Positions 53,063-63,988 are shown, counted from the first letter of the stretch. The stretch is 64,000 nt of DNA from Lonsdalea britannica (GCF_002111595.1 NZ_LUTN01000004.1:1-64000); one strand, 5' to 3'. Numbers and translations are program-made. The notes: a model not told the origin generated them from the letters alone.

Positions 53063-53378
53063 GATTCGTTTTATAGCAATCCAGCTACACAGTTGCTTCC
53101 CTGCTCATCCTTGAAAACTTTTCCTTTGTGGTCATCCCGACCTGCAATTCCTTCGCTGGCGATCCCTCTTTCTTCCCTGACTGCCGTTCCCTCACGATCG
53201 TCCTGATCTCGTTCCCTTTAGGCTCCTGCCCCACCAGCATGTCCAAGCCGGCTCCCATTCTCCATCATGGAGGTGTCCGTGCTTTCATCCTGAAAACATT
53301 TCATCCTGAAGCATTTCGGCTGGAACGGACGCGTAATCATTAAACAACGGTATTACGTCGTCCTGTTACCATGTTGCC
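53029..53378 (-). ncRNA. csrB: CsrB (RsmB) regulatory RNA
   Basis: About 350 nt on the minus strand between syd and yqcC, the same place as E. coli csrB. It has about 18 GGA motifs, many as CAGGA, CAGGGA or AAGGA in loops. The segment GGACACCTCCATGATGGAGA and the 3' part (AAGGATGAGCAGGGAAGCAA, AGCTGGATTGCTATAAAACG) closely follow E. coli CsrB. It ends in the hairpin GGGGGTACTGA/TCAGTACCCCC and seven Ts. CsrB sequesters the CsrA/RsmA protein and so controls carbon flow, motility and, in soft-rot species, exoenzymes. The 5' end is placed from a TATTAT -10 and is approximate. Confidence 0.93.
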
Positions 53379-53384
53379 TGGCGA

Positions 53385-53390
53385 ATAATA
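53385..53390 (-). promoter_or_regulatory. Probable csrB -10 box
   Basis: TATTAT on the minus strand, about seven bases before the proposed csrB start. The -35 region is poor, which fits a promoter that depends on an activator. Confidence 0.5.
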
Positions 53391-53552
53391 AGATGTATTA
53401 ATTAAAGCGAATCGGCAAGCCCCTAATTCAGAGCAACATACCTTCCATTCGGTCTTTTTTAATGCCATAAAATTCAAGACACTGAAAAGTAATGGTTATT
53501 TGCAGTTTTCGCTCTATATTAATATAAAATATAAGCGATAACCTACACCTAT

Positions 53553-53570
53553 TGTGAGATATTTCTTACA
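53553..53570. promoter_or_regulatory. UvrY/GacA-type box upstream of csrB
   Basis: TGTGAGATATTTCTTACA fits the consensus TGTAAG-N6-CTTACA bound by UvrY/GacA (ExpA in Pectobacterium). It is centred about 180 bases upstream of the csrB start, similar to the distal UvrY site of E. coli csrB. It lies just past the 3' end of syd. Confidence 0.85.
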
Positions 53571-53591
53571 CGCTGAAAAGCGAAACACGCT

Positions 53592-54149
53592 TCAGTAATT
53601 TTGAATCAATGGCTGAAGCTTATATAAAAATTCAGATAATGTCGCGGCAAGCACACGTCTTTTCTGCGTTCCGAACTCTTCGAGGATGACTTCTCCACGC
53701 CTATTGCACAGCGAGATTAACGTCATTTCCGACGCCGTCGTCGCTAAAAAAAGCGTCGGCGGCAGCTTACGCCGTTTCTGCGTCACCAGATGACCGATCA
53801 GGTTTTCCTGCATGCGAATAAGGTCGTCCGCGCTCCATGCCTGTAACAAGGTACAATGAATATCGTCGAAGCATGCCTCCATATCTCCGGCATACTGGCT
53901 GGTGTAGAACGCGTGGGCGTCGGGGTGCAATTGGATGTCCATCGCACGTTCGACGCCATCCAGACGTTTGTGTTCTCCGCCTGACTGGGGCAACCACTGT
54001 ACCTGTCCGTCATGAGTGGCGACGATACAGGGCGAGGGAATGCCATACAGCGCTTCAGAGGCCGGTGGATGCCCCTCATGATCCTGCCAACGACTCACAT
54101 AGCGCTGGGTAAAATCGGTTAACGCCTGCAACACGTGTTGATCCATCAT
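53592..54149 (-). CDS. syd: SecY-interacting protein Syd
   Basis: 185 residues from ATG 54149 or 54146 (E. coli 181). It matches Syd ([38 protein letters not shown] block [13 protein letters not shown]). Syd binds cytoplasmic SecY loops and may check translocon assembly. csrB begins about 210 bases downstream. Confidence 0.94.
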   Translation of the reverse strand: MMDQHVLQALTDFTQRYVSRWQDHEGHPPASEALYGIPSPCIVATHDGQVQWLPQSGGEHKRLDGVERAMDIQLHPDAHAFYTSQYAGDMEACFDDIHCTLLQAWSADDLIRMQENLIGHLVTQKRRKLPPTLFLATTASEMTLISLCNRRGEVILEEFGTQKRRVLAATLSEFLYKLQPLIQNY

Positions 54150-54373
54150 TCTTCATTACTCTACCGGTCGGGTTACACTACCCCGCATTGTAACCTGAGA
54201 GTGCGGCCGGTCGTCGAGCGCATCTCGGCCAAAATGCGTAACGCCACGCAGCGCCGACGCCACGGCGCCGTCGAAGATTGGCAAAATGATTAGCTCACGT
54301 TATGGTGAAGAGGCGAGTCAAAAACAGTCCGATTAAAGAACCGGCGTCATACCCTACGTATCAAGGAGCAAAA

Positions 54374-55738
54374 TTGATTACACATATCAGCCCGCTCGGG
54401 TCTATGGATTTGCTGTCGCAGCTGGAAGTAGACAGGCTCAAAAGCAGCGCCAGTAGCGACCTTTACCGCTTATTTCGTAACTGCTCGCTGGCCGTATTGA
54501 ACTCCGGCAGCCAGACGGACAACAGCAAAGAATTGCTCTCCCGTTTCGAGAATTTCGATATCAATGTGCTGCGACGTGAACGCGGCGTGAAGCTTGAACT
54601 GGTTAACCCGCCTGAAGAGGCGTTTGTGGATGGTCAGCTGATTCGTTCCTTGCAGGCCAACCTGTTCGCCGTCCTGCGCGATATTCTGTTCGTCAACGGG
54701 CAGATCACGCAAACGGGGCAGTATCAGAATCTCGATCTGGAGAATTCGACGCATATCACCAACATCGTCTTTTCCATTCTTCGCAATGCGCGTGCGCTGC
54801 ACGTGGGCGAAGAACCCAACATGGTTGTTTGCTGGGGCGGTCACTCCATCAACGAAAAAGAGTATCAGTATGCTCGCCGTGTAGGCAGCCAGCTTGGGCT
54901 CCGCGAACTGAATATTTGCACCGGCTGCGGACCCGGCGCGATGGAAGCCCCCATGAAAGGCGCCGCCGTCGGCCATGCTCAGCAGCGCTACAAAGATGGC
55001 CGGTTCATCGGCATGACCGAGCCCTCCATTATCGCGGCCGAGCCGCCCAACCCACTGGTCAACGAACTGATCATCATGCCGGATATTGAAAAACGGCTGG
55101 AAGCTTTTGTCCGCATCGGCCATGGGATCATCATTTTCCCAGGTGGCGTCGGCACGGCGGAAGAGTTCCTGTATCTGTTGGGGATCATGATGGATCCGGC
55201 CAACAGCGAGCAGGTATTGCCGATCATTCTGACGGGACCGGAAGAAAGCGCGGATTATTTCCGGGTGCTGGACGAATTCATCGTCAGTACGCTAGGACGT
55301 CAAGCCCGCCGCTACTACAGCATCATCATCAACGATGCGGCTGAAGTCGCGCGCGAGATGAAGAAGTCGATGCCGCTGGTGAAAGAGCACCGCCGTCATA
55401 CTGGCGACGCCTATAGCTTCAACTGGTCGCTACGTATTGCTCCGGATTTGCAGATACCTTTCGAGCCTACGCACGAAAACATGGCGAATCTGCATCTGCA
55501 CCCCGACCAGCCGAACGAACAGCTTGCCGCGGCGCTGCGCAAAGCGTTTTCAGGTATCGTGGCGGGCAACGTCAAAGAAGGCGGCATTCAGGCCATCGAA
55601 CAATTCGGCCCTTATAAGCTTGATGGCAACGCCGAGATCATGAAAAACATGGACCGCCTGCTACAGGGCTTCGTTGCGCAACAACGCATGAAGCTGCCGG
55701 GCAGCGCCTATATCCCCTGTTATGAAATTTTGACCTGA
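54374..55738 (+). CDS. ppnN: Pyrimidine/purine nucleotide 5'-monophosphate nucleosidase PpnN
   Basis: 454 residues from TTG 54374, exactly the E. coli PpnN length ([20 protein letters not shown]), with AAGGAG nine bases upstream; a 24-residue longer frame from 54302 is not supported. The LOG-like core [24 protein letters not shown] and [15 protein letters not shown] is present. It cleaves nucleotide monophosphates and responds to (p)ppGpp. Formerly ygdH. Confidence 0.95.
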   Translation: MITHISPLGSMDLLSQLEVDRLKSSASSDLYRLFRNCSLAVLNSGSQTDNSKELLSRFENFDINVLRRERGVKLELVNPPEEAFVDGQLIRSLQANLFAVLRDILFVNGQITQTGQYQNLDLENSTHITNIVFSILRNARALHVGEEPNMVVCWGGHSINEKEYQYARRVGSQLGLRELNICTGCGPGAMEAPMKGAAVGHAQQRYKDGRFIGMTEPSIIAAEPPNPLVNELIIMPDIEKRLEAFVRIGHGIIIFPGGVGTAEEFLYLLGIMMDPANSEQVLPIILTGPEESADYFRVLDEFIVSTLGRQARRYYSIIINDAAEVAREMKKSMPLVKEHRRHTGDAYSFNWSLRIAPDLQIPFEPTHENMANLHLHPDQPNEQLAAALRKAFSGIVAGNVKEGGIQAIEQFGPYKLDGNAEIMKNMDRLLQGFVAQQRMKLPGSAYIPCYEILT

Positions 55739-55810
55739 CAAGACGTCTTCTCTGCCGTCGCCCTGCATCCACGGGGCGGGGGCAGAGTATTTTATTCGCG
55801 GAGACGAATC

Positions 55811-56575
55811 ATGCCCTTGCACCTATTAATTGTGGATGCGCTGAACCTTATCAGGCGCATCCATGCCGTACAGGGCTCCCCCTGTTTACCTGCCTGCCAG
55901 CATGCGCTGAGCCTTCTGTTGCAAAACAGCCAACCGACCCATGCTGTCGCCGTGTTCGACGATGAACAGAGAGCATCAAGCTGGCGTCACCAGCTGTTGC
56001 CTGATTACAAAGCCGGACGTACCCCGATGCCGGACTCACTGCATCAGGAGTTGCCGCAAATCAAAGAGGCTTTTCGAGAACTGGGCGTTGAGAGTTGGCA
56101 CTCCCCCGGAGACGAAGCAGACGATCTGGCCGCAACCCTAGCCTGCAAGGTTGCCGCGCAGGGCCATCAGGCCACCATCGTTTCAACGGACAAGGGATAT
56201 TGCCAGCTGTTGGCGCCGACAATTCAGATTCGGGATTACTTTCAAAAACGCTGGTTGGATGTGCCTTTTATCCGCCAGGAATTTGGCGTTACCCCGCAGC
56301 AGCTCCCCGACTATTGGGGATTGGCGGGTATTAGCAGCAGCAAGATCCCCGGGGTCAGCGGTATTGGCGCAAAAACCGCAGCACAGCTCCTGCAACAGGC
56401 GGGATCATTGGAACAGCTTTATCAGCAGTTGGAACAACTGCCGGAGAAGTGGCGTAAAAAGCTGGAGCCGCAGCGGGAAGCAGCCTGGATTTGTCGACAG
56501 GTCGCCACGCTCAAAACCGATCTGACGTTGAACGGTAATTTGCAGCAGCTTCGGCTGCCGTCGACGGCGGGCTAG
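55811..56575 (+). CDS. xni: Flap endonuclease Xni (ExoIX)
   Basis: 254 residues (E. coli 251). Metal-site and H3TH motifs: [34 protein letters not shown] and [17 protein letters not shown]. It is a short 5' nuclease related to the Pol I 5'-3' exonuclease domain and lacks the extra acidic ligands of full FEN enzymes. It lies 72 bases after ppnN. Confidence 0.95.
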   Translation: MPLHLLIVDALNLIRRIHAVQGSPCLPACQHALSLLLQNSQPTHAVAVFDDEQRASSWRHQLLPDYKAGRTPMPDSLHQELPQIKEAFRELGVESWHSPGDEADDLAATLACKVAAQGHQATIVSTDKGYCQLLAPTIQIRDYFQKRWLDVPFIRQEFGVTPQQLPDYWGLAGISSSKIPGVSGIGAKTAAQLLQQAGSLEQLYQQLEQLPEKWRKKLEPQREAAWICRQVATLKTDLTLNGNLQQLRLPSTAG

Positions 56576-56594
56576 AAAACCCGCCGCCGCCGTC

Positions 56595-57695
56595 TTAACG
56601 CTCGTCGCGACGGCCGGGAATCGCACTCCAGATCCGTCGAGCGTGGATCGTGATTTCCTCACGATCGTGATAGAGCTGTTTGGCATGAGCTTCCGCATTG
56701 ATGCCGCTTTCATGCAGGCGTTCCATCAGCAGCTCCAGATTCTGATTCACTTCCTCATAGCGTTTTTTCATCGGTAGCTTGAGGTTGAAAATCACTTCAC
56801 GGCACCAGCCTTTCACCAGCCAGTCAGCCATCAGGTTGGTGACTTTGGCCGGCTTCTCCACCATATCGCACACCAGCCAGTACACATTGTTGCGCGGCGG
56901 CTCGAACCGGAACCCGTCCGCCTGATGGTGAATGACCTGACCCGTATCCATCAGGCTCTGCGCCATCAGCCCGTTATCCACCGCATGAACCATCATGCTG
57001 CGCTTGACCAACTGATAGGTCCAGCCACCGGGACAGGCGCCCAGATCCACCGCGTACATGCCGCTGCCCAGTCGCTCTTCCCATTCATCCGCCGGGATGA
57101 AGACGTGAAAAGCCTCTTCCAGTTTGAGCGTGGAACGACTCGGTGCATCCGCCGGAAACTTGAGACGCGGTATCCCCATATAGAACGGAGAGTGGTTGTT
57201 GCTGTAGGAATAACCGACGTAGCAACAGCCTGGTGCGATAAACAGCACGTGGATCACCGGCCGACCCGGTTTTTCTTGCGGTAGCAATATCTTACTTTCA
57301 CGCAACGCCGCGCGCAGCGGCACGGTGAATTTACGGCAGAACTTCATCAGTTCTTTGCTTTCGTTGGTATCCGGCACCTCGACGCGCAGTTCACCCGCAC
57401 GCTCCAACACGCCGGTCAGCATGCCGACGATCGGCGAGATGCGGTCTTCCTGCGGCAGATCGCGCAAAAGCTCGCCGCATACCATCATCTGGCGGGCAAA
57501 GATCAGGCTCTTGAACGGTAAATCCTTAATCAGGCGATCGGCATCTTCATACTGATAGCACTCAAAAATGACGTAGCCGCTGTTGTCCTTGACCCGCACG
57601 AAGCCGTAAACGTTATGCTGTGCCGCTTTATCGGTAATTTCCGCCGCACACTCTTTTTCAAAGCCGGGACGGCAGTACAAAATGACTTTATTCAT
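56595..57695 (-). CDS. rlmM: 23S rRNA 2'-O-ribose C2498 methyltransferase RlmM
   Basis: 366 residues (E. coli 366). An N-terminal THUMP domain is followed by a Rossmann methyltransferase with [16 protein letters not shown] for SAM binding and the catalytic K-D-K-E set. It is convergent with xni and overlaps the ygdD stop by 8 bases. Confidence 0.96.
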   Translation of the reverse strand: MNKVILYCRPGFEKECAAEITDKAAQHNVYGFVRVKDNSGYVIFECYQYEDADRLIKDLPFKSLIFARQMMVCGELLRDLPQEDRISPIVGMLTGVLERAGELRVEVPDTNESKELMKFCRKFTVPLRAALRESKILLPQEKPGRPVIHVLFIAPGCCYVGYSYSNNHSPFYMGIPRLKFPADAPSRSTLKLEEAFHVFIPADEWEERLGSGMYAVDLGACPGGWTYQLVKRSMMVHAVDNGLMAQSLMDTGQVIHHQADGFRFEPPRNNVYWLVCDMVEKPAKVTNLMADWLVKGWCREVIFNLKLPMKKRYEEVNQNLELLMERLHESGINAEAHAKQLYHDREEITIHARRIWSAIPGRRDER

Positions 57696-58086
57696 GCGAG
57701 TCAGCCTTTCTTTTCTGGCGCAGAGCGCCTATCAACAACAATAACCAGCCACCCAGGAAGCAAACGCCGCCCACCGGCGTAACATAGGCCCATAGCCTCA
57801 ACTGGGACAGCGCCAGACAGTACAAGCTACCGCTAAACAACACCGTACCCAACCCAAGGAGCGCCGCACTCCAGTAAAACCATACGTTGGCGCGTTGGTG
57901 CATGGCCACGCTCAAGGCCAGAATCGCGAGCGTATGCACGGCCTGATACTGTAGCCCGGTATGAAGCCAATCCAGTTCGGCTTCGCCGAGCGTACGGCTT
58001 AAGACATGCGCGCCGAACGCGCCTAGGGCGACATATATAAATCCACTGATGGCCGCGAAAATCAGCATGAAACGGCTATTCATCAT
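57688..58086 (-). CDS. ygdD: DUF423 membrane protein YgdD
   Basis: 132 residues from ATG 58086 (58083 is an alternative). It has four hydrophobic spans and the DUF423 start [22 protein letters not shown]. The function is unknown. It lies between gcvA and rlmM as in E. coli; its start follows the gcvA stop by 49 bases. Confidence 0.93.
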   Translation of the reverse strand: MMNSRFMLIFAAISGFIYVALGAFGAHVLSRTLGEAELDWLHTGLQYQAVHTLAILALSVAMHQRANVWFYWSAALLGLGTVLFSGSLYCLALSQLRLWAYVTPVGGVCFLGGWLLLLIGALRQKRKADSHE

Positions 58087-58135
58087 CGTTATCCATTTTC
58101 TTTTGAGGTAAACAAGGTGCTCGAATCCCAAAGAT

Positions 58136-59065
58136 TCAGCGCGAGCCGCTGTCATAGCGGAAGCGGAATTTCTCCTGTTCGCTCGCCGCACGCGCCAGTA
58201 TCCACTGGCGAAAGGCGGCTATTTTACCCAGTTCTGCCTGACTGTCATGACATACCAGATAAAAAGCGTTTTTACTCACCAGCACATCATTGAACGGACA
58301 CACCAATCTGCCCGCTTCGATTTCCGTCTGCGCCATCACATTATTCGCCAGCGCGATCCCCTGACCGTGGATCGCCGCCTGTAACACCATCGCGCTATGA
58401 CTGAATATCGGCCCCTGCTGAACGTTGATCTGCTGAATGCCCAATTGCCGCGTATAAGTTAGCCAGTCGCGGCGGGAAGCATCATGCAATAAAGTATGGC
58501 GAACCAAATCCGCCGGCACATTCAGCGGGTGCTCTCCTGTCAGCAATTGAGGAGAACAAACCGGCAATAAATACTCCGCGTAAAGTTTCTCCACCCGCAG
58601 TCCCGGCCAGTTGCCTCGACCATAAAAAATCGCTACGTCGACATCGTCCGCCAGACGGTGATCTTCCTCTCGGGATACCGCCTGAATGCGGACATCGATC
58701 CCCGGATAGTCAGCATTGAAACTGGACAACCGAGGTACGAGCCAATGGATGGCGAAACTCGGCAGCATACTCACCGTCAACGCCCCTTTGGCGCTGCGTG
58801 CCTGCAGTTTGCGCGTGGCGTCGTTCAAGGAGAGAAAGATTTCTTTGATGTCTAAAAAATAGCTTTGCCCTTCTTCCGTCAGCAGCAGCGAACGATTGCG
58901 ACGACGAAATAATTTAAGGCCGAGAAAATCTTCGAGTGATTTAATTTGATGGCTCACGGCAGCCTGAGTCACAAACAGCTCTTCCGCTGCTTTGGTAAAA
59001 CTCAGGTGGCGGGCGGCGGCATCAAACACGCGCAACGCATTAAGAGGAGGTAGTCGTTTTGACAT
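58136..59065 (-). CDS. gcvA: Glycine cleavage system regulator GcvA
   Basis: 309 residues from ATG 59065 (E. coli 305). A LysR-type helix-turn-helix (LPPLNALRVFDAAARHLSFT, TQAAVSHQIKSLE) is followed by a two-lobe sensor domain. It controls gcvTHP and activates gcvB, which lies divergently 126 bases away. Confidence 0.95.
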   Translation of the reverse strand: MSKRLPPLNALRVFDAAARHLSFTKAAEELFVTQAAVSHQIKSLEDFLGLKLFRRRNRSLLLTEEGQSYFLDIKEIFLSLNDATRKLQARSAKGALTVSMLPSFAIHWLVPRLSSFNADYPGIDVRIQAVSREEDHRLADDVDVAIFYGRGNWPGLRVEKLYAEYLLPVCSPQLLTGEHPLNVPADLVRHTLLHDASRRDWLTYTRQLGIQQINVQQGPIFSHSAMVLQAAIHGQGIALANNVMAQTEIEAGRLVCPFNDVLVSKNAFYLVCHDSQAELGKIAAFRQWILARAASEQEKFRFRYDSGSR

Positions 59066-59155
59066 AGATCGGATTATTGGCTCAGGCCTGTCAGCGCGGG
59101 TCTGATGCATGATAACTCATTAGTTTTTTTAATCCGAGACATTATAAATTGTCCG

Positions 59156-59184
59156 TTGAGGATGCACCAGCAAATACCTATATT
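59156..59184 (+). promoter_or_regulatory. gcvB promoter
   Basis: TTGAGG (-35, 59156-59161), a 17-base spacer and TATATT (-10, 59179-59184), six bases before the conserved gcvB start at 59191. GcvA sites are expected upstream in the gcvA-gcvB gap. Confidence 0.75.
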
Positions 59185-59190
59185 AGCGGC

Positions 59191-59380
59191 ACTTCCTGAG
59201 TCGGAACGAAAAGTACGGAGGGGTAACCGAAGTGCTTTGGCTTGTGGATGTGATGTTGTGTTTACTATTTACCGTCTGAATCTCAGACAAGGTAGCTCTG
59301 CTACCTTTTCATTTCCTGTTTTTCCCCTGTCTATTCACAATATTGTGTAAGGCACCGCAAGATTGCGGTGCTTTTTTTTT
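59191..59380 (+). ncRNA. gcvB: GcvB small RNA
   Basis: About 190 nt. The 5' end ACTTCCTGAGTCGGAACGAA, the G/U-rich R1 seed (TTGGCTTGTGGATGTGATGT then TGTGTTTAC) and the two terminators (AAGGTAGC-TCT-GCTACCTTTT, and GGCACCGCAAGATTGCGGTGC followed by Ts) follow E. coli gcvB. Hfq-dependent GcvB represses many peptide and amino acid transporter mRNAs. It lies between gcvA and ygdI as in E. coli. Confidence 0.95.
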
Positions 59381-59415
59381 CATTGGTGCAACTCGCTGGT
59401 GAGCGTCGAGACGGT

Positions 59416-59637
59416 TTATTTCACTTCCGTCATCTGTTTCACATCGGAACGGTTGATCTGCTGTTCGTGACCAAAAGCATCGGTGTAGCTGATCAGGCCG
59501 GTATCATTGTCCACTTTCGGTTTGCCGTCCGCGATGATGGTCCGTCCGTCATTGGTGTGCAGAACATAGTTGCTGGAGCAGGCCACCACAGAGAAGGCCA
59601 TCACAATGGCCGCAATGATTGATATTTTATTTTTCAT
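59416..59637 (-). CDS. ygdI: YgdI/YgdR family lipoprotein
   Basis: 73 residues. Lipoprotein signal with lipobox VVAC, then the short conserved domain YVLHTNDGRTIIADGKPKVD followed by GLISYTDAFG. The function is unknown. It is convergent with gcvB and in the conserved position. Confidence 0.93.
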   Translation of the reverse strand: MKNKISIIAAIVMAFSVVACSSNYVLHTNDGRTIIADGKPKVDNDTGLISYTDAFGHEQQINRSDVKQMTEVK

Positions 59638-59821
59638 ATTACACTCCGAGTAGTTTTATAAGTTTAATATCTTCTATTGAACGCCATTAAATTCCACAAC
59701 TTGACACTATTAAGCGTAGCAACCCGCCTCGTTTTTGCCACTGAGAACGTGTAAGTATTGTCCGAAACTTGTTTACGCCTGAAAAATGGGACAGGATCCG
59801 CCCCCTGAATAGAGGACAGTC

Positions 59822-61027
59822 ATGAAACCGTTTAACGCCCCCCACTTTCGCCAACAGTTCCCAGCGCTTCAGCAGCCCGGCGTCTATCTGGACAGCGCCG
59901 CGACCGCGCTCAAACCCCAGTCAATGATCGACGCCGTGAGCCGCTATTACGGTTTGCCAAGCGGCAACGTGCATCGCAGCCAGCATCGCGAGGCGCAACG
60001 ACTGACCCAGTGTTTTGAGGACACGCGGCAGCAGGTCGCGACACTGATCGGCGCGCCCGATCCGCGCAGCGTGATCTGGACGCGAGGGGCGACGGAATCC
60101 ATCAATCTGGTCGCACAGAGCTTTGCCCGTCCTTTGCTCTCTCCAGGCGATGAGATTGTCGTCAGCGAAGCCGAGCATCACGCCAACCTATTGCCTTGGC
60201 TGATGGTGGCCCGGCAAACCGGCGCGAGCGTCGTGAAACTGCCGCTGGGCGATGACCTACTGCCGGACGTTGAACGCCTGCCCTCTTTGCTGTCGTCCCG
60301 AACGCGCATTCTGGCGATCACTCAAATGTCCAACGTCACCGGTGGGCAACCGGACTTGCAGCGCGCCATTACGCTCGCGCATCAAGCAGGCGCTGTCGTT
60401 GTGGTCGATGGCGCGCAGGGGATCGTGCATACGTCCGTCGATGTCTCGGCATTAGATATCGATTTTTATGCGTTTTCTGCTCACAAGCTGTATGGCCCCA
60501 CCGGCATCGGCGTCCTGTACGGCAAACCCGAGCTGTTAGCCGATATGCCGCCCTGGCAAGGCGGCGGTAAGATGATGCAGGAAGTCTCTTTTGACGGTTT
60601 TATTCCGCAAGGCAGCCCGCAGAAATTTGAAGCAGGAACACCGCATATCGCGGGTGTTATCGGTCTTTCCGCTACCCTCGAATGGCTTGAAACCTACGAC
60701 CGTCACGCAGCGGAACAGCACAGCGTCGCACTGGCCGAACAGGCTGAGCACGCTTTGATGACGCTGCCCGGTTTTCGCCGTTGGCGCAGCGCCGGTAGCA
60801 GCCTGCTGTCCTTTACATTCAGCGACGTACACCACAGCGATCTTGTCGCCCTACTGGCGGAAGAAGGCATCGCGCTACGTGCCGGGCATCACTGCGCTCA
60901 ACCGCTGATGACCGCCCTCGGCGTAAAAGGCACCCTGCGAGCCTCTTTCTCCCCTTATAATAATGAGCAGGACGTGGCGCAATTGCTCGCCGCGACGCGT
61001 AAAGCGCTCGACCTGCTGCTGGACTAA
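59822..61027 (+). CDS. csdA: Cysteine desulfurase CsdA
   Basis: 401 residues (E. coli 401), a class V PLP enzyme. The PLP-lysine is in [13 protein letters not shown] (about residue 222) and the catalytic Cys in [12 protein letters not shown] (about 358). It releases sulfur from cysteine and passes it to CsdE. It is followed by csdE after five bases. Confidence 0.96.
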   Translation: MKPFNAPHFRQQFPALQQPGVYLDSAATALKPQSMIDAVSRYYGLPSGNVHRSQHREAQRLTQCFEDTRQQVATLIGAPDPRSVIWTRGATESINLVAQSFARPLLSPGDEIVVSEAEHHANLLPWLMVARQTGASVVKLPLGDDLLPDVERLPSLLSSRTRILAITQMSNVTGGQPDLQRAITLAHQAGAVVVVDGAQGIVHTSVDVSALDIDFYAFSAHKLYGPTGIGVLYGKPELLADMPPWQGGGKMMQEVSFDGFIPQGSPQKFEAGTPHIAGVIGLSATLEWLETYDRHAAEQHSVALAEQAEHALMTLPGFRRWRSAGSSLLSFTFSDVHHSDLVALLAEEGIALRAGHHCAQPLMTALGVKGTLRASFSPYNNEQDVAQLLAATRKALDLLLD

Positions 61028-61032
61028 ACCAC

Positions 61033-61476
61033 ATGACTTTGAATACGACTCACCACCCTTTTGGCTGCGACATCACCGAAGACGATCTGCGCCAACGTTT
61101 CAGCGCTTGCCGCAGTTGGGAAGATCGCTATCGCCAGATCATTTTGCTGGCCAAACAGCTTCCCCCATTACCTGAAGATAAAAAGCAGTCCGCCATTGCG
61201 TTATCTGGGTGTGAAAATCAGGTGTGGTTGGGGTACGAACGGACAGCGTCTGGAACGCTGCATTTCTACGGCGACAGCGATGGGCGCATCGTTCGTGGGT
61301 TGCTGGCGATACTGCTTACAGGGGTTGAAGGAAAAACCGCAGCGCAATTGCAACAGCAAGACCCGCTGGCGCTGCTGGAAACATTGGCGCTGAAAGCTCA
61401 GCTGAGCGCGTCACGCTCCGCCGGACTGGCGGCGCTGGCCGCCAGAATTAAGGACATTGCGCGTCAAGAGTCCTGA
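61033..61476 (+). CDS. csdE: Sulfur acceptor protein CsdE
   Basis: 147 residues (E. coli 147), a SufE-like fold with the acceptor Cys in [13 protein letters not shown] (about residue 60). It enhances CsdA and hands sulfur on, probably towards the TcdA pathway. Its stop abuts the stop of the convergent tcdA. Confidence 0.95.
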   Translation: MTLNTTHHPFGCDITEDDLRQRFSACRSWEDRYRQIILLAKQLPPLPEDKKQSAIALSGCENQVWLGYERTASGTLHFYGDSDGRIVRGLLAILLTGVEGKTAAQLQQQDPLALLETLALKAQLSASRSAGLAALAARIKDIARQES

Positions 61477-62289
61477 TTACAGGCTATTTTGACGCTGGTC
61501 TTTCGCCATCATTTTCTTTAACGCATGTGAAACCGCCACAAATCCAAAGGTGGCGGTTACCATTGTCGCCGCGCCGAATCCGGACGCACAATCCATCCGT
61601 TTCACGCCATCTGCGGTCTGTTTGGACGCGCAAACGCTGCCGTCGAGCTGAGGATAAACCAGTGCCTCACTGGAAAATACGCAGTCGATACCCAGCTTAC
61701 CTTTGCTGTTCTTCACGACATTAAAATCGTGCTTCAGACGCTCGCGCAGCTTGGCCGCTAGGGGATCCTGAATGGTTTTAGCCAGATCCACGACAGCGAT
61801 ACGCGTGGGATCGATCTGCCCGCCAGCACCGCCGGTCGTGACAACCGGGATCTTGTTGCGTCGGCAGTAAGCTAACAACGCAGCTTTCGCCCTCACGCTG
61901 TCGATGGCATCAATCACGTAGCTGAATTCCTGATTCAACAACTCTGCCATGTTGTCCGGACTGATGAAGTCATCCACGCAGGTCACCCGACACTCCGGAT
62001 TGATCGCGAGAATTCGCTCCGCCATCACTTCCGTTTTAGGCTGACCGGTATGCTGACGCAGCGCATGAATCTGTCGATTGGTATTACTGACGCAGACATC
62101 GTCCATATCAATCAAGGTGATCGCGCCGATACCCGTACGCGCCAGCGCTTCCGCCGCCCAGGAGCCGACGCCACCGATGCCAATCACGCAAACGTGCGCC
62201 TCGGCGAACAGCGACAACGCCTGCTGCCCGTACAGCCGGGCCGTACCGCCGAAGCGCTGCAGATAGCTTTCAGATAACTGTGAACTCAT
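61477..62289 (-). CDS. tcdA: tRNA cyclic N6-threonylcarbamoyladenosine(37) synthase TcdA
   Basis: 270 residues (E. coli 268). The E1-like nucleotide loop is IGIGGVGSWAAEALART, with LIDMDDVCVSNTNRQ following and a membrane-like helix at the C-terminus. It uses ATP to cyclise t6A37 on ANN-decoding tRNAs. Formerly csdL, it is linked to CsdA-CsdE. It is the chromosomal relative of the E1-like enzyme in the island. Confidence 0.95.
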   Translation of the reverse strand: MSSQLSESYLQRFGGTARLYGQQALSLFAEAHVCVIGIGGVGSWAAEALARTGIGAITLIDMDDVCVSNTNRQIHALRQHTGQPKTEVMAERILAINPECRVTCVDDFISPDNMAELLNQEFSYVIDAIDSVRAKAALLAYCRRNKIPVVTTGGAGGQIDPTRIAVVDLAKTIQDPLAAKLRERLKHDFNVVKNSKGKLGIDCVFSSEALVYPQLDGSVCASKQTADGVKRMDCASGFGAATMVTATFGFVAVSHALKKMMAKDQRQNSL

Positions 62290-62425
62290 GACTAACCACC
62301 TTTACGGGTAACGACTTGGAGAAAACAAACGGCGAGGATGATAACGCAGTGCGACGCATTTGCGGAGTGAGAGATAAAACGAAATGTCAGCTTTGTGGAG
62401 AATTCGCGGTCAGAGCGCAAAGATG

Positions 62426-62452
62426 ACGAAGCGGGCGCAGAGCCCGCTTCGT
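62426..62452 (-). terminator. Perfect hairpin after mltA
   Basis: ACGAAGCGGGC and GCCCGCTTCGT, 11 paired bases with a GCAGA loop, eight bases after the mltA stop. On the minus strand it is followed by CATCTTTGCG, so the U tract is weak. Confidence 0.6.
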
Positions 62453-62459
62453 GATGCCA

Positions 62460-63635
62460 TTACTCAGAGAAGGTCACCACCGGCGGCTTTCCTAGTAATC
62501 CGCCGCTGGTTGTCTGCGCTGGCGTAGCGCTCAGCAACAGCTCGGAACTTTGCGGCTGCGTGTTACGCAACACCCAGACTCGCCCATAGTGGTTATAAAA
62601 ACCGGCGGCATGACCCGCTTCAGGGCCGATCCCCTGATAGATGTCGAAGTGCTGTCCCTTGATCGCACCGCCGACATCCAATGCAATCATCAGGCGCATT
62701 TCATATTTGCCGTTGAACTTGCCCTGATTATCCAGCAGCGGAACTTCCGCCAGCAGCACGCTCCCTTCGGGGATCAACGATCGGTCGGAGGCGACCGACG
62801 CTTTGGCAACCAGAGGCACCGCGCTCGCGCCACGCACTAACGCTGCGTCCATCGGTTTGAAGAACACAAAGGAAGGATTCTGTTCCAGCAGTTGACGAAC
62901 TTCCTGTTCCGAATGGGTATCCGCCCAATGACGGATCGCCTGCATCGACATATTTTCTTTCGCAACTTCACCTTCATCAATCAGGACTTTGCCAATGCTG
63001 CGGTAGGCATGACCGTTTTTGCCTGCGTAAGCAAAGAATGTCAGAGGCCGGCCGTCACCGAAGTCGACATACCCGCTTCCCTGCACTTCCATCATGAAGT
63101 TATCCATTAAAGAGTTGCTCCAACCCAAAATCGGAGCATTGCCGAGCGCGCCTGCGTAAATGCCCGCGCGATCCGGAAGACGACGGTTTTTCTTGCCCCG
63201 CGACGGCATGCCATAGATAGGATACTGGAACTCCCCCTGGCGGGTGTAACGAGCCTGTACCACCGGAGTGTAGTAGCCGGTGAACTGAACGTTGCCGAAG
63301 CCGTCGACCCCTTCCATTTGCCAGGAGCCTAAACCGAACTTGTTGAGTTCACGTGTATCGCCGCCTGACAGCATCCAGTTTTGAATGGCCTGGAACGTGG
63401 CGTTATTGTTGCTATAAAGCGAGGGAGAATCTGTCTGAATGTGCGTGACTTGACTGGCGAAGTCGCCAGCGTTGATCGGCTTGCCGTGCGTGTTAGGTTC
63501 GTTCACCATTTTTAGAGGCTGAGTGAGATGTCCGTCTTTATACTGCTGACCCTGATCGGTAGGTCGACTCTGACATCCCGCCAAAACGGCGATCACTAAG
63601 CCGACTAACACATAACTGCCCCGCCATCCTTTCAT
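62460..63635 (-). CDS. mltA: Membrane-bound lytic murein transglycosylase A
   Basis: 391 residues. Lipoprotein signal with lipobox LAGC (Cys21). The MltA domain and the C-terminal 3D domain (MIALDVGGAIKGQHFDIYQG, with catalytic Asp) are present. It cleaves peptidoglycan to 1,6-anhydro products in the outer-membrane-anchored periplasmic space. The initiator tRNA genes lie divergent to it, as in E. coli. Confidence 0.96.
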   Translation of the reverse strand: MKGWRGSYVLVGLVIAVLAGCQSRPTDQGQQYKDGHLTQPLKMVNEPNTHGKPINAGDFASQVTHIQTDSPSLYSNNNATFQAIQNWMLSGGDTRELNKFGLGSWQMEGVDGFGNVQFTGYYTPVVQARYTRQGEFQYPIYGMPSRGKKNRRLPDRAGIYAGALGNAPILGWSNSLMDNFMMEVQGSGYVDFGDGRPLTFFAYAGKNGHAYRSIGKVLIDEGEVAKENMSMQAIRHWADTHSEQEVRQLLEQNPSFVFFKPMDAALVRGASAVPLVAKASVASDRSLIPEGSVLLAEVPLLDNQGKFNGKYEMRLMIALDVGGAIKGQHFDIYQGIGPEAGHAAGFYNHYGRVWVLRNTQPQSSELLLSATPAQTTSGGLLGKPPVVTFSE

Positions 63636-63820
63636 TCTTCCGCGCTCTCTTCATAAGTGGTGTCCAACGCGGAACGATAGCAAACGGGTCGGTAAAATGA
63701 AATGCGATCAATCCCCCAAACCGCGCCGTTCCACATAAACAATATCCTTACCTGTTTTGCGGTAATAGATGAAGAAACAAACAAAGACAAGTTAAATCAT
63801 GGATTTTTGCCAAAAAGGGG

Positions 63821-63848
63821 TTGCATAGAAACGCTTGGAGAGTATAGT
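63821..63848 (+). promoter_or_regulatory. Promoter of the initiator tRNA operon
   Basis: TTGCAT (-35, 63821-63826), a 16-base spacer and TATAGT (-10, 63843-63848), followed by GCGCTTCC. The G/C-rich discriminator after the -10 fits a stringently controlled stable-RNA promoter. Confidence 0.75.
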
Positions 63849-63861
63849 GCGCTTCCACGGA

Positions 63862-63938
<77 letters not shown>

Positions 63939-63988
63939 ATTCACGTTTGAGACGTGAAAGCAGTAAGAAAGAAAAGCCATAATACGGA

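Noticed and set aside
53128..53343. 71-codon frame on the plus strand
   Set aside because: It lies within and antisense to csrB; the TCC-rich sequence is the complement of the GGA motifs.
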